A DNA stretch of 64,000 bases from Peristeroidobacter agariperforans (GCF_004138335.1 NZ_RYFW01000006.1:124001-188000); one strand, 5' to 3'; positions 28,501 through 36,950 are shown, counted from the stretch's first letter. The notes: a model not told the origin generated them from the letters alone. A program made the numbers and translations.

Positions 28501-29733
28501 TCAACCAGCGCGCCGCCGAACTCTCCGTTCCAGCCCTGCTGCCGCCAGGCGCATCCGGAACATGAAACGCGTCTCTTCCGGGGATGACGTCGCTGTCAAC
28601 GTGCCGCCGTGGGCTCTTGCGATCTCGCTCGCGATGTACAAGCCCAAACCCAATCCGTGCGGTTCCGACGACATCCGCACGAACGGAGAAAACAACTTGT
28701 CGAGCACCGCGGCTGGAATGGGCTCACCGCTGTTGCTCACATCGATGGCCAGTTGATTGTCCTCGATGCGCGCGGCGACTCTGACCGGTGCACGAGGCGC
28801 GCCATGGAGCAATGCATTGGACAGCAGATTCGAAACCAACTGACCGACCCGCGCGCGATCGCAATCCACCCTGCCGATCGCGCCCAGCGACAGATCGATC
28901 ATTCGATCCGGCCAGGCCGTCTGCAGCTCATCGATCACGTGCAACAACGTCGGCTCGAGTGGCTCCTTGGCATTCCTGTCGAGCGACAGTCCGCCACCCA
29001 ACCGGCCGCGAGCGAAATCGAGCACGTTGTCGATCAAGCCCGTCATGCGCCGGATGCAGCCTTGCATCAACGTGAGCACGTCCTGGGACTGATCGTCGAG
29101 CTGCTGCTTCATCAACACACGGCTGCCCGCCGAAATCGCCGCCAGCGGATTGCGCAGATCGTGACCGAGCACTGCGATGAACTGCTCGCGCAGATCGGCG
29201 TTGTGCCGCTCATCCACCAGCAGCGCGGCGTTGGCGTCGATCTTCTTCTGCGCGTCGTAGTGAAATGCCACCAGCTCGGCGAACAGCTTGAACATGCCGA
29301 AGGTTTCTGCGCTGCTCACCTTGGCCGGCAAGGGATCGAGCGCGCACAACGTGCCGAAGAACTCGCCATCGGGCAGTACGATGGGCAGCGAGATATAACT
29401 CTGAAAGCCATATTTCGCCGGGATGGGGTGACGGCAGAAGTGCGGATCCAGGGCGACGTGATCGATCACGACCGACTGACCGTGCTGCCGGATCTCGTTG
29501 CAGATCGTGGTCTCGATCTCCAGCTCGCCGCCCGGCTCGAGCCCGATGCCGAGCTCGTCGCGGACCTGGCAGGCAATCCAGCGATTCTCGGTGACCCGCG
29601 CCACCGCCGCAAAACGCATCTTCGTCACCCGGCAGATGACATTGAGCATCGCGGTAATGGCATCGATCCGGCCCGCCCTGGCCACGTCTGCCTGTAATTC
29701 CTGCTCCGTTGGAACGCGCATGGGCGGCGTCAT
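28501..29733 (-). CDS. Cytosolic GAF-domain sensor histidine kinase
   Basis: A soluble two-component kinase of 410 residues. Residues 20-180 form a GAF domain (EIETTICNEIRQHGQSVVID, GFQSYISLPIVLPDGEFFGT). The HisKA phospho-acceptor is in FIAVLGHDLRNPLAAI (near 200). The ATPase domain has the N box VSNLLSNALLHG, the G1-like IDVSNSGEPIP and G2 HGLGLGLYIA. There is no transmembrane segment and no adjacent response regulator, so it is an orphan kinase. The signal perceived by the GAF domain is not known. ATG 29733 is used; another Met lies four codons in. Confidence 0.9.
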   Translation of the reverse strand: MTPPMRVPTEQELQADVARAGRIDAITAMLNVICRVTKMRFAAVARVTENRWIACQVRDELGIGLEPGGELEIETTICNEIRQHGQSVVIDHVALDPHFCRHPIPAKYGFQSYISLPIVLPDGEFFGTLCALDPLPAKVSSAETFGMFKLFAELVAFHYDAQKKIDANAALLVDERHNADLREQFIAVLGHDLRNPLAAISAGSRVLMKQQLDDQSQDVLTLMQGCIRRMTGLIDNVLDFARGRLGGGLSLDRNAKEPLEPTLLHVIDELQTAWPDRMIDLSLGAIGRVDCDRARVGQLVSNLLSNALLHGAPRAPVRVAARIEDNQLAIDVSNSGEPIPAAVLDKLFSPFVRMSSEPHGLGLGLYIASEIARAHGGTLTATSSPEETRFMFRMRLAAAGLERRVRRRAG

Positions 29734-29841
29734 AGCACGATGTCAGCCTTAAGTCATGGGAAATATTTCAGTGGGCGCATTGCCCGAGCCGGCCCGGATG
29801 GTGAAACTACGCGGCCCTTGGTTAACCCCTGAGTAAGAGCA

Positions 29842-30195
29842 ATGAGCGAAATCAAGCGTTACGACGTCGGCGCGCGGATGAGCGGCATCGTCGTCCACAA
29901 CGGCACCGTCTATCTGTCCGGTTACGTGGCCGAGAGTGCGGCCGGCCAGCCGGTGGCTGCGCAGACGGCGGATATCCTGCAGCAGATCGACAAGGCGCTC
30001 GCGTCGGTGGGCAGCGATAAGAGCCGCCTGCTCCAGGCCACGATCTGGCTGGCCGACATGAGCACGTTTGCTGAGATGAATTCGGTGTGGGACAAGTGGG
30101 TGAGCCCGGGGAACACACCGGTGCGCGCTTGCGTAGAAGCGAAGCTCGCACAGCCGAAGTGGACCGTGGAGATCCGCGTGATCGCGGCTCAGTAA
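29842..30195 (+). CDS. RidA-family enamine/imine deaminase-like protein
   Basis: A 117-residue protein of the YjgF/YER057c/UK114 family. The conserved Arg that binds substrate carboxylate in true RidA enzymes is present in the NTPVRACVEAKLAQP block near residue 95, so hydrolysis of reactive enamines from PLP enzymes is likely. The YGV-type central motif is replaced by VHNGTVYLSGYVAE, typical of RidA subfamilies other than the archetype. Single gene, divergent from the histidine kinase. Confidence 0.88.
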   Translation: MSEIKRYDVGARMSGIVVHNGTVYLSGYVAESAAGQPVAAQTADILQQIDKALASVGSDKSRLLQATIWLADMSTFAEMNSVWDKWVSPGNTPVRACVEAKLAQPKWTVEIRVIAAQ

Positions 30196-30297
30196 GCATC
30201 GTCTCGAAGGCAGCGCTCACTCTGGAGCGCTGCCGCAGCCGCCGGAACTTGTGCTCTGTGGCATCGGTTGAACGGATCTCCACCGAACGGTGCTGCC

Positions 30298-30675
30298 ATG
30301 ATCAATCACGTCTCGCTCGGGACCAACGACGTAGAGCGCGTACGGCGGTTCTACGATCCCGTCTTCGACCTGCTCGGCTTTCGTTTGCTCAAGTGCGATG
30401 AAACCGGCGCGCACTACGGCACCGGCGAAATTCTTTTCAGCCTGGTCGTCCCCACGAACAAACAACCCGCCACCGCCGGCAACGGCACCCACATCGCGTT
30501 CCAGGCACGCAGCCGCAAGATGGTCGATGAATTCCACGCCGTTGCGTTGAAGAATGGCGGACGCAGCGATGGCGCGCCCGGCATTCGTCCCGAATACGAC
30601 GATCACTATTACGGCGCATTTGTCTTCGACCCGGACGGCAACAAGATCGAAGCGTTGAGCTACTCGGCCGAGTAG
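30298..30675 (+). CDS. VOC-family (glyoxalase/bleomycin-resistance fold) protein
   Basis: A 125-residue single VOC module starting at ATG 30298; the frame is open upstream but MINHVSLGTNDVERVRRFYD is the canonical beginning. The expected second half is present (GNGTHIAFQARSRKMVDEFH, DPDGNKIEAL with the metal Glu). VOC proteins use a divalent metal for lyase, dioxygenase or epimerase chemistry or for drug binding; substrate is unknown. A small GC hairpin follows the stop. Confidence 0.85.
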   Translation: MINHVSLGTNDVERVRRFYDPVFDLLGFRLLKCDETGAHYGTGEILFSLVVPTNKQPATAGNGTHIAFQARSRKMVDEFHAVALKNGGRSDGAPGIRPEYDDHYYGAFVFDPDGNKIEALSYSAE

Positions 30676-30682
30676 TCCCGCA

Positions 30683-30700
30683 CCGGCCTCGAAAGGCCGG
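30683..30700 (+). terminator. Short GC hairpin after the VOC gene
   Basis: CCGGCCT / AGGCCGG with a CGAA loop begins 8 bases after the stop. It lacks a T-run, so it may be a weak or Rho-assisted terminator. Confidence 0.35.
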
Positions 30701-30728
30701 GTTGCCATCGCCGAGCTTAGATGTTACA

Positions 30729-30748
30729 ACTCGTCACATGTTACGAGT
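30729..30748 (+). promoter_or_regulatory. Near-perfect palindrome upstream of the BlaI-type gene
   Basis: ACTCGTCACATGTTACGAGT is a 20-base inverted repeat with a single mismatched pair, centred on ACATGT and ending 9 bases before the BlaI-type ATG. BlaI/MecI proteins bind TACA/TGTA-type dyads over their own promoters, and the ACATGT core fits. It probably controls the whole downstream efflux operon. Confidence 0.68.
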
Positions 30749-30757
30749 GATAACACC

Positions 30758-31129
30758 ATGAAACGCGCGCGCCCTCCGCTTGGCGATCTGGAGCACGAGT
30801 TGCTCGCGATTCTCTGGCAACACGGCGAGATGACGGCTTTTGCCGTTCGCCAGCAAGTTGCCCGCGATTTGAAGGACGCCACCATCCGCACCGTGCTACG
30901 GCGCCTGGAGGAAAAGGATTACGTCGATCACACGGTCGTGAACGGAACGTTTGTTTATCGCGCCAAAGAAACGCCGGAATCGGCCGCGGCCAGCGCGGTT
31001 CAGGACATCGTCCAGCGATACTGCGGCGGCTCGCTCGAGCGTATGTTGCTTGGGCTGGTCGACTCGGGATTGGTGAGCGCAGATCAACTGAAAGCGCTGG
31101 CCGGCAAGCTTCGTCGCAAGCCTCGTTGA
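30758..31129 (+). CDS. BlaI/MecI/CopY-family repressor heading an efflux operon
   Basis: A 123-residue winged-helix repressor. The family pattern is clear: LGDLEHELLAILWQHGEMTA, then ATIRTVLRRLEEKDYVDHT, and a dimerisation tail (SLERMLLGLVDSG). BlaI proteins are normally inactivated by cleavage through a BlaR1/MecR1 membrane sensor, but no M56 peptidase gene is adjacent. The gene is one base from an HlyD-type adaptor gene and followed by ABC ATPase and permease genes, so it likely represses this operon through the palindrome at 30729-30748. The inducing mechanism is unknown. Confidence 0.9.
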   Translation: MKRARPPLGDLEHELLAILWQHGEMTAFAVRQQVARDLKDATIRTVLRRLEEKDYVDHTVVNGTFVYRAKETPESAAASAVQDIVQRYCGGSLERMLLGLVDSGLVSADQLKALAGKLRRKPR

Positions 31130-31130
31130 T

Positions 31131-32459
31131 GTGACGGATGCAACGATGGCGATCCCTGCCCCGCCCGCTTCGCTTGCCGGTCCCGCGATGGATCGGCGGA
31201 TCGAGCATCCCGCGTGGTCGCTGCGACGTTGGTCGCTCGGCGCCCGGATTGGTGCCGCTGCGGTTGTCGTCCTGGCCGCCTCATTGCTGTTGATCAAACT
31301 GATCGCAGGCACAGGCGAGCGAACACTAAGAGTGCCGCTCGATCAAATATCGACCGCGACCGTAGAGCAAGGTTTGTTTCGTGATTTGATTCCCTTGAAT
31401 GCGCGAGTCGTGCCCCGGGAAACCGTTTATGTCGATGCCGTCGACGGTGGCCGCGTGGACCGCATTTACGTCGAAGCGGGCGACGTGGTCGAGGCCGGCC
31501 AGCCCATCATCGCACTCAGCAACACCAACCTGGCGCTGCAGGTCATTCAGCAGGAATCGCAGCTCAACCAGGCCATCTCACAGCTGCAGCAGAACGAGAT
31601 CGCGCTCGAACAGAATCATCTGGTGAACGAGCGAGGGCTCGCAGAGATCGACTACAAAATCCTGAGTCTGCGGCGTGCCATGGAGCGTCGCGAGACGCTG
31701 GCCGGTAAGGGGCTGATGTCTCGCGAGCAGCGCGACGAGATCGCTGATGAGCTTGCCTATTATCAACAACTCAAGCCGATCCAATCCGACAGCAGTCGCC
31801 GGCAATCCGAGTTGCGCGCCCGCTTGTTGCCAGCCATTCACGATCAGCTGCAGAACCTGCGAGGCAACCTCACGGTGGTGCACGACAAACTCGACAGCCT
31901 CGTCGTTCGCGCCCCAGTGTCTGGCCGTGTCACCGCGCTCGACTTGAAGGTCGGCGAGAACCGCGCGTCCGGCGATCGTCTGGCGGAAGTGACGCCAGAC
32001 TCGGGAATGAAGCTCGTCGCCGATATCGATGAGTTCTACTTGTCGCGGGTACGCCCCGGTCAAACAGCCACGGTCGAGATCAATGGCGCGCCGGCCGATC
32101 TCACCGTGCGACGCGTGTCTCCGCAGGTCCGCAACGGGCAGTTTCAGATCGATCTCGATTTTGGCGCCGAGCGCCCGGAGGCTTTGGTAGCCGGCGCCAC
32201 CGCACAGGGCCGGCTCAGGCTTGGCGGCGACACGAACGCGTTGTTACTTCCCAATGGTCAGTTCATAGAGCGCACTGGCGGGACCTGGCTGTTTGTCGTT
32301 GCCGCCGACGGCCAATCGGCGGCGCGCCGGCAGGTCCGGCTCGGCCGGCGTTCCATCGAACAGCTCGAAGTGCTCGACGGTCTCGCCCCTGGCGATCGCG
32401 TCATCACCTCGGACTACACCGGGCTCGACGCCGTGGATCGCATCGTCCTCACTCGTTAG
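31131..32459 (+). CDS. HlyD/MacA-type periplasmic adaptor of an ABC efflux system
   Basis: A membrane-fusion protein of 442 residues. One transmembrane helix (IGAAAVVVLAASLLLIKLIA, about 40-60) anchors it in the inner membrane. The periplasmic part has a split biotinyl-lipoyl domain (VDRIYVEAGDVVEAGQPII and VRAPVSGRVTALDLKVGE) flanking a long coiled coil (about 135-255), then beta-barrel and membrane-proximal domains. GTG 31131 is one base after the BlaI-type stop; ATG 31146 is an alternative start. With the ATPase and permease downstream it should form a tripartite pump with an outer-membrane channel encoded elsewhere. Confidence 0.9.
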   Translation: MTDATMAIPAPPASLAGPAMDRRIEHPAWSLRRWSLGARIGAAAVVVLAASLLLIKLIAGTGERTLRVPLDQISTATVEQGLFRDLIPLNARVVPRETVYVDAVDGGRVDRIYVEAGDVVEAGQPIIALSNTNLALQVIQQESQLNQAISQLQQNEIALEQNHLVNERGLAEIDYKILSLRRAMERRETLAGKGLMSREQRDEIADELAYYQQLKPIQSDSSRRQSELRARLLPAIHDQLQNLRGNLTVVHDKLDSLVVRAPVSGRVTALDLKVGENRASGDRLAEVTPDSGMKLVADIDEFYLSRVRPGQTATVEINGAPADLTVRRVSPQVRNGQFQIDLDFGAERPEALVAGATAQGRLRLGGDTNALLLPNGQFIERTGGTWLFVVAADGQSAARRQVRLGRRSIEQLEVLDGLAPGDRVITSDYTGLDAVDRIVLTR

Positions 32460-32467
32460 GAGCCCCC

Positions 32468-33154
32468 ATGCTCAAGCTCGACCGCATCTGCAAAACGTAT
32501 CGCACGAGTGACGTTGAAACGGCGGCATTGGATGACGTTTCTCTCGAGGTGCGCGCCGGCGAGTTCCTGGCCATCATGGGTCCTTCCGGCTGCGGCAAGT
32601 CCACGCTGCTCAACGTGTTGGGGCTCATCGACAGCCCCACGTCCGGAGCGTACTGGTTCATGGGCGAAGACGTGGCGCGCTGTTCGGAAGAACAACTCAC
32701 GTTGCACCGCCGAGCGCGGGTCGGATTTGTCTTCCAGAATTTCAATCTCATCGACGACCTCGACGTCGCGGAGAACGTCGAGGTGGCGCTGCTCTATGTC
32801 GGCATGGCTCGCGCCGAGCGTCGCAGCCGAGTCGCCGAGGCTTTGGAACGCGTCGGGCTCAAGCACCGAGAACATCACATGCCGAAGCAGTTGTCGGGCG
32901 GACAGCAACAACGCGTGGCGGTGGCCCGAGCGCTCGTCACACGGCCCAAGCTGCTGCTCGCGGATGAACCCACCGGCAATCTCGATAGCGCAAACGGCGA
33001 TGCCGTGCTGGATCTGCTCGGTGCGATCAATCGGGCCGGGACCACGATCGTCATGGTGACGCACTCCGCCGAGCACGCACACCGGGCCGGTCGCATCGTG
33101 CACATGCTTGACGGCCGAGTGGTCGAAGATCAGGAGATCGCGGTGGCATGTTAG
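32468..33154 (+). CDS. MacB/LolD-type ABC transporter ATPase
   Basis: A 228-residue nucleotide-binding subunit. Walker A GPSGCGKST, Q-loop VFQNFNLID, signature LSGGQQQR, Walker B LLLADEPTGNLDS and the switch His in MVTHSAEHA are all intact. The family pairs with FtsX-type permeases to move substrates from the inner membrane or periplasm by mechanotransmission. The stop overlaps the permease ATG by 7 bases, implying translational coupling. Substrate unknown; antimicrobial peptides or lipids are typical. Confidence 0.94.
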   Translation: MLKLDRICKTYRTSDVETAALDDVSLEVRAGEFLAIMGPSGCGKSTLLNVLGLIDSPTSGAYWFMGEDVARCSEEQLTLHRRARVGFVFQNFNLIDDLDVAENVEVALLYVGMARAERRSRVAEALERVGLKHREHHMPKQLSGGQQQRVAVARALVTRPKLLLADEPTGNLDSANGDAVLDLLGAINRAGTTIVMVTHSAEHAHRAGRIVHMLDGRVVEDQEIAVAC

Positions 33155-35613
33155 CCAACTATTTTGCGGCGGCGATTCGCAATCTGCTGCGCAATCGCGC
33201 GTATACGCTCATCAATCTGTTCGGGCTGTCGCTGGGGTTCGCCGCCGCCACCCTGATCGCGCTGTACGCGCGTGACGAGTTCAGCTACGACCGCTTCATT
33301 CCAAACCATGATCGCATCTATCTGGTCGGCGAAGTGGTCGAGCCGCCCGGTCGTAGCGCGATGCGGTTGAGCGTCACATCGACAACCGATGCCGAAGCCT
33401 TGAAATTCGCATTTCCAGAAATCGAGACCGCGACCCGACTCGCACCGAGCGGTTTGCGCCTGTCTACGAAGCAGGACAATGAGGGCGCTGCACTAGATTC
33501 CTTCTGGGCGGATCCCAACTTCTTCGACGTATTTCCGCTCAGATCGATCGCAGGCGACCTCGCGAATGCGTTGAGCCAACCGGACTCGCTTGTGCTGACG
33601 AGCCGAGCTGCCAGACAACTGTTCTCACGCGAAGATGCGGTTGGCGAAACGGTTCGCGTCGGACCGGACGCTGTCATGCGTGTCGCGGCAGTCGTTGAGA
33701 ATCTACCCTCGAACAGTCATCTCAACTGCGACGTGTTCCTGCCCGGCGCCGCTAGCTTCTCCCCGCTGGTCACGTTGACCGCCGAACAGCGCCAGCCCGG
33801 TGCGCTACGCAGCGAGAACGCATACACCTACGTGCGCTTGCGAGGCGACGCCAGCATTGACGACGTGCGCTCGAGGCTGCGCGCGTTTACCGATTCACAC
33901 GTCCGAGGCGACGTGAACGGCACGCCCATCGCCAAATCCTATACCTTCACACTCACGCCGCTTGCCGACGTCCATCTCCAACCTCGCAGCATTGGCGACC
34001 TCAAGCCTCCGGTGGATGTGCGAGTACTGCACGCATTGATTGGCGTCGCCTTGCTCATCCTCGTCGTTGCGTGCGGCAACTTCATCAGCATGATGACGGC
34101 GCGGGCCTCGCGTCGTGCCGTCGAAGTCGGCGTGCGCAAGGCGGCTGGCGCCACTCAGCGTCAAATCATGATTCAGTTCATGGGCGAATGCCTCTTCTAT
34201 GGCCTGCTCGCGCTGATTCCGGCCGTCGTTGCGGTGGAGCTCGTTCTTCCTGCATTCAACGGATTCCTGCGACGAGAGATCGCCTTCGATTATTTGACCG
34301 AGCCGAGCCTTGGCCTGGGATTGATCGGGCTGACCGTGCTGACGGGGCTCGCGGCCGGCGCCTATCCAGCGCTCTATCTGTCGCGCTTCAAGCCTAACGC
34401 AGTGCTCCGGGGAACCACGCTCACTCCGCAGTCGAGCCGCGCGCGACAGTCGTTGGTCGTCGCTCAATTCGCGATCTTGATCGCGCTGCTAGTTGCGACC
34501 TTCACGGTCAATCGCCAGATTCATTTCGCCATCGAAGATCGGCTGCGCCTGCCCACCGACCAGATCTACCTGGCGAGCCCGGCATTGGGCTGCCCCACCT
34601 CATTCACCGATGCACTGCCCACGCTCGGGCGGGTGAAGGCCGTGACCTGCGTCTCCGGCTCCACGCTCGGCTTCGACCACATCTCCGTAAATTTCATCTC
34701 GCCGCACGGTGGCGGCAACGTCAATGGCAGAGCGGCGCAAGTCGACTATTCGTTCTTCGATGTGTTCGGTATTCAGCCCATCGCCGGGCGACTGCTGTCG
34801 CCTCAATTTGGCCAGGACGATCTGCTACGCAAGGACCAAAGCACCGCCGACAATCCAACCATCGTCATCAACGAGGCGGCGGCGCGAGCCCTCGGGTACT
34901 CCTCGCCCGCCGAGGCCGTCGGCACGTTCGCTCGATGGCAGCGGCTCAGCGTCATCGACGGACGTTTGCAATTCCGAGGGCAGTCGAGCTCCAAAATTGC
35001 GGCAGTCGTCCCGGATTTCTCCATCGGCTCGGTGCGCGACGTCGTCGGACCGACCGCGTACTACATCGATCCCACCGTGTTCTCACGGATGGTGTTCAGA
35101 TTCGACGGCGGCTCGGTGCAACAGTCCTTGGAATCGGTGCGCGACCTGTGGGAGAAACATTCCTCCAGTCCGTTCCAGGGAATGTTTCTGGATCAGTTCG
35201 TCAATGCGCTGTATGAGGACGTCCTGACGCAGTCGGCGATATTCACCTGGTTCTCCGCAGTGGCCATCGTGCTCGCAGCGCTGGGCCTGCTGGGCCTGGC
35301 AATTTTCACCGCCGAACGGCGCACCAAAGAAATCGGCCTGCGGAAAGTCATGGGCGCACGCCGCACCGACATTCTGCTGTTCCTGGGCTGGCGGTTTGCT
35401 CGCCCCGTGCTCTGGGCGAATCTTATCGCGTGGCCATGCGCCTATTTAGTGATGCAACGTTGGCTGCAAGGCTTCGCCTACCACACCGAGATTGGGGTCC
35501 TGACCTTCGTCATCGCTGGCGCTCTCGCCCTGGCCATCGCGCTTGCCACCGTTGCCGGTCATGCAATGCTCGTGGCCCGAGCCAAGCCGATGGAGGCGCT
35601 TCGGTACGAGTGA
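33148..35613 (+). CDS. FtsX/MacB-type ABC permease (two-module form)
   Basis: An 821-residue permease. It has an N-terminal transmembrane helix (LINLFGLSLGFAAATLIALY), a MacB periplasmic core (about 45-285), an FtsX bundle (VALLILVVACGNFISMMTAR, then VTVLTGLAAGAYPALYLSRF), a second helix and periplasmic core (about 430-690) and a C-terminal FtsX bundle (FSAVAIVLAALGLLGLAIFT with ERRTKEIGLRKVMGA). This duplicated 800-residue form equals two MacB-like halves fused. It completes the BlaI-HlyD-ATPase-permease operon and is followed by a 174-bp gap before tRNA-Pro. Confidence 0.93.
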   Translation: MLANYFAAAIRNLLRNRAYTLINLFGLSLGFAAATLIALYARDEFSYDRFIPNHDRIYLVGEVVEPPGRSAMRLSVTSTTDAEALKFAFPEIETATRLAPSGLRLSTKQDNEGAALDSFWADPNFFDVFPLRSIAGDLANALSQPDSLVLTSRAARQLFSREDAVGETVRVGPDAVMRVAAVVENLPSNSHLNCDVFLPGAASFSPLVTLTAEQRQPGALRSENAYTYVRLRGDASIDDVRSRLRAFTDSHVRGDVNGTPIAKSYTFTLTPLADVHLQPRSIGDLKPPVDVRVLHALIGVALLILVVACGNFISMMTARASRRAVEVGVRKAAGATQRQIMIQFMGECLFYGLLALIPAVVAVELVLPAFNGFLRREIAFDYLTEPSLGLGLIGLTVLTGLAAGAYPALYLSRFKPNAVLRGTTLTPQSSRARQSLVVAQFAILIALLVATFTVNRQIHFAIEDRLRLPTDQIYLASPALGCPTSFTDALPTLGRVKAVTCVSGSTLGFDHISVNFISPHGGGNVNGRAAQVDYSFFDVFGIQPIAGRLLSPQFGQDDLLRKDQSTADNPTIVINEAAARALGYSSPAEAVGTFARWQRLSVIDGRLQFRGQSSSKIAAVVPDFSIGSVRDVVGPTAYYIDPTVFSRMVFRFDGGSVQQSLESVRDLWEKHSSSPFQGMFLDQFVNALYEDVLTQSAIFTWFSAVAIVLAALGLLGLAIFTAERRTKEIGLRKVMGARRTDILLFLGWRFARPVLWANLIAWPCAYLVMQRWLQGFAYHTEIGVLTFVIAGALALAIALATVAGHAMLVARAKPMEALRYE

Positions 35614-35716
35614 GCAGCCGAAAAATCGGGTCTGCGCGACCAGAAGAAAGAGTGTAATATCGCGCGCCGCGGGACGAGTCGCCGGACGCTCAAGCTAGCT
35701 TCGCTCCGCCCCAAAA

Positions 35717-35768
35717 CGGCTGCATCTCAACAACTTAAACCCCAAAGTTGTCGTAGAAGATGCAGCCG
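35717..35768. other. Two-tier inverted repeat 20 bp upstream of tRNA-Pro
   Basis: An outer perfect 11-bp arm pair (CGGCTGCATCT 35717-35727 and AGATGCAGCCG 35758-35768) encloses an inner 7-bp pair (ACAACTT / AAGTTGT) with an 8-base loop. It may end transcription of the ABC operon, but no T-run follows. A cruciform or recombination role beside the tRNA is also possible. Confidence 0.6.
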
Positions 35769-35787
35769 TGTAGCATCGAATCAGTGT

Positions 35788-35864
35788 CGGGACGTGGCGC
35801 AGCCTGGTAGCGCACTTGCATGGGGTGCAAGGGGTCGCGAGTTCGAATCTCGCCGTCCCGACCA
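35788..35864 (+). tRNA. tRNA-Pro (anticodon GGG)
   Basis: The cloverleaf is complete: acceptor CGGGACG / CGTCCCG, D-arm GCGCAGCCTGGTAGCGC, anticodon stem CTTGC / GCAAG with loop ATGGGGT (anticodon GGG at 35822-35824), T-arm GCGAGTTCGAATCTCGC, discriminator A and an encoded CCA. The sequence closely resembles E. coli tRNA-Pro(GGG). Remnants of an integrated element lie directly 3' of it, in line with tRNA genes being attachment sites. Confidence 0.97.
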
Positions 35865-35977
35865 ATTGAGTCAACGACTTAGAACGACGGGCTTTTAGCA
35901 GTATCTGTTACGAGTACAGCTAAGGGTACAAAGTCGTCCGCTCCTGCCTTCGCTCACTTCACTGCAGGAGAAAGTTC

Positions 35978-36058
35978 ATGCAACTCCCTGAATTTTCGGG
36001 CCTCACCGCCGGCCAATTCCAGCACCCTCGAACGCTCGACGTCATCGCACGCGCCTGA
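35978..36058 (+). CDS. Possible 26-residue ORF at island edge
   Basis: ATG 35978 has GGAGA 7 bases upstream and encodes MQLPEFSGLTAGQFQHPRTL plus six residues before TGA. No family is recognised. It could be a short leader or the start of a decayed gene. The stretch before it (35865-35977) shows no gene. Confidence 0.25.
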   Translation: MQLPEFSGLTAGQFQHPRTLDVIARA

Positions 36059-36147
36059 TCTCGAACCACTGAGTTCGAAGAGCGGGCAGCCGCGGTGTTA
36101 GAGCGCCACGACGGCCCTGACCACAACTGCCTTTATCGGAGGCTGTC

Positions 36148-36266
36148 ATGGCTGTGCCCATTACCCGCGCATCGAGCGCGGTCGCCTCTATTTCCAAGTC
36201 TCTGACCTCCTCGTCCCCGTCCATGATCTGGCGCTCATCGTCGAAGGTGTCGCATGGACGGCATGA
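36148..36266 (+). pseudogene. Micro-ORF with apparent single-base deletion
   Basis: ATG 36148 follows GGAGG by 7 bases and starts M-A-V-P. The frame then drifts into unlikely sequence. A neighbouring frame reads HYPRIERGRLYFQVSDLLV followed by PVHDLALIVEGVAWTA and stops at 36264-36266, overlapping the ATG of the next ORF as ATGA. One extra C in the CCC run at about 36157 would join both into a 39-residue protein. This looks like a recent frameshift or a base-call error in a homopolymer. No function is recognised. Confidence 0.4.
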
Positions 36267-36469
36267 ACGACATCGCCGAAGCGCGGGCTACTGCACTCGT
36301 CTTGCGAGCTACAGCAAAGGCCGTTCGCGGCGAACAGGGCTCGCTCATGTTCCGACTCAATCGTGCCGCCGACATTCTCGACAGCATGGCTGCGTTGGCT
36401 CTGCGCTGCCTTGAACGTATCAAGCAGTTAGAACAGGAACTGCTTGAGTTCCGGGCTGGTGCACCGTGA
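36263..36469 (+). CDS. Small helical protein of unknown function (micro-operon gene 2)
   Basis: A 68-residue frame starting at ATG 36263 in an ATGA overlap with the preceding ORF; ATG 36254 in the same frame is the alternative. The sequence is amphipathic and helical (EARATALVLRATAKAVRGEQ, RAADILDSMAALALRCLERI) and ends in a coiled-coil-like KQLEQELLEF. It overlaps the next ORF by GTGA. No family is recognised; it resembles accessory genes of plasmids and integrative elements in context only. Confidence 0.5.
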   Translation: MNDIAEARATALVLRATAKAVRGEQGSLMFRLNRAADILDSMAALALRCLERIKQLEQELLEFRAGAP

Positions 36470-36798
36470 GCGGCGCCGGCAAGGCCGGGATACGACGCGA
36501 GCGCACAGGCGAGACAACGACGCTCGGCATGGACCCGCTCAATGTAGCAATCCGAAACATGCAATTGGCCCACGCCGTCGCGACCGTGGCTGAACGGGCT
36601 GCGACGCATGGCATGGTCGAGGCTCACTGCCTCGCTGACGTGTTCCTCGTCGTTGTCTCTCTCATCGAGCGCGGATTGGATGCCGAGCGGCAGCGCCGGA
36701 CCCTTGCTCTTGTTGCCGATGAGACTCGCGCCGCCGTAAACCCTCTCAGCTGCGCCGGAGTACGCATCAACGCGTCCCCTGTTGCAAACCTCTTGTAA
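36466..36798 (+). CDS. Hypothetical protein (micro-operon gene 3)
   Basis: A 110-residue frame from GTG 36466 overlapping the previous stop by 4 bases. The central part is helical (VAIRNMQLAHAVATVAERAA, LADVFLVVVSLIERGLDAER). No known domain is recognised. The overlap chain of three small ORFs argues for translation as a unit. The antisense frame is also open, which reduces confidence slightly. Confidence 0.45.
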   Translation: MSGAGKAGIRRERTGETTTLGMDPLNVAIRNMQLAHAVATVAERAATHGMVEAHCLADVFLVVVSLIERGLDAERQRRTLALVADETRAAVNPLSCAGVRINASPVANLL

Positions 36799-36950
36799 CC
36801 CTACTCGGTCTGCGAGGGCGTTGACAGTGTCAACGGCGGCGCTCATCCGCGGCTTGATCCGGACAAAGATGTCGTCCTGAGTACGCACTAGCACCGGGCC
36901 AGAGGCCGCGGCTGAGCGTTCAAGGCACTATGCGCAAGTCGCTCAGCGCA

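Noticed and set aside
36819-36835. CGTTGAC-AGT-GTCAACG as a true operator
   Set aside because: It resembles the MarR-GNAT palindrome, but no gene start lies near it in a sensible orientation, so it is mentioned only as a look-alike.
36235-36894. 219-codon minus-strand frame over the island micro-ORFs
   Set aside because: Its composition is poor (Ser/Arg runs, no pattern), whereas the plus-strand ORFs overlap by ATGA/GTGA and look helical. Not fully excluded.
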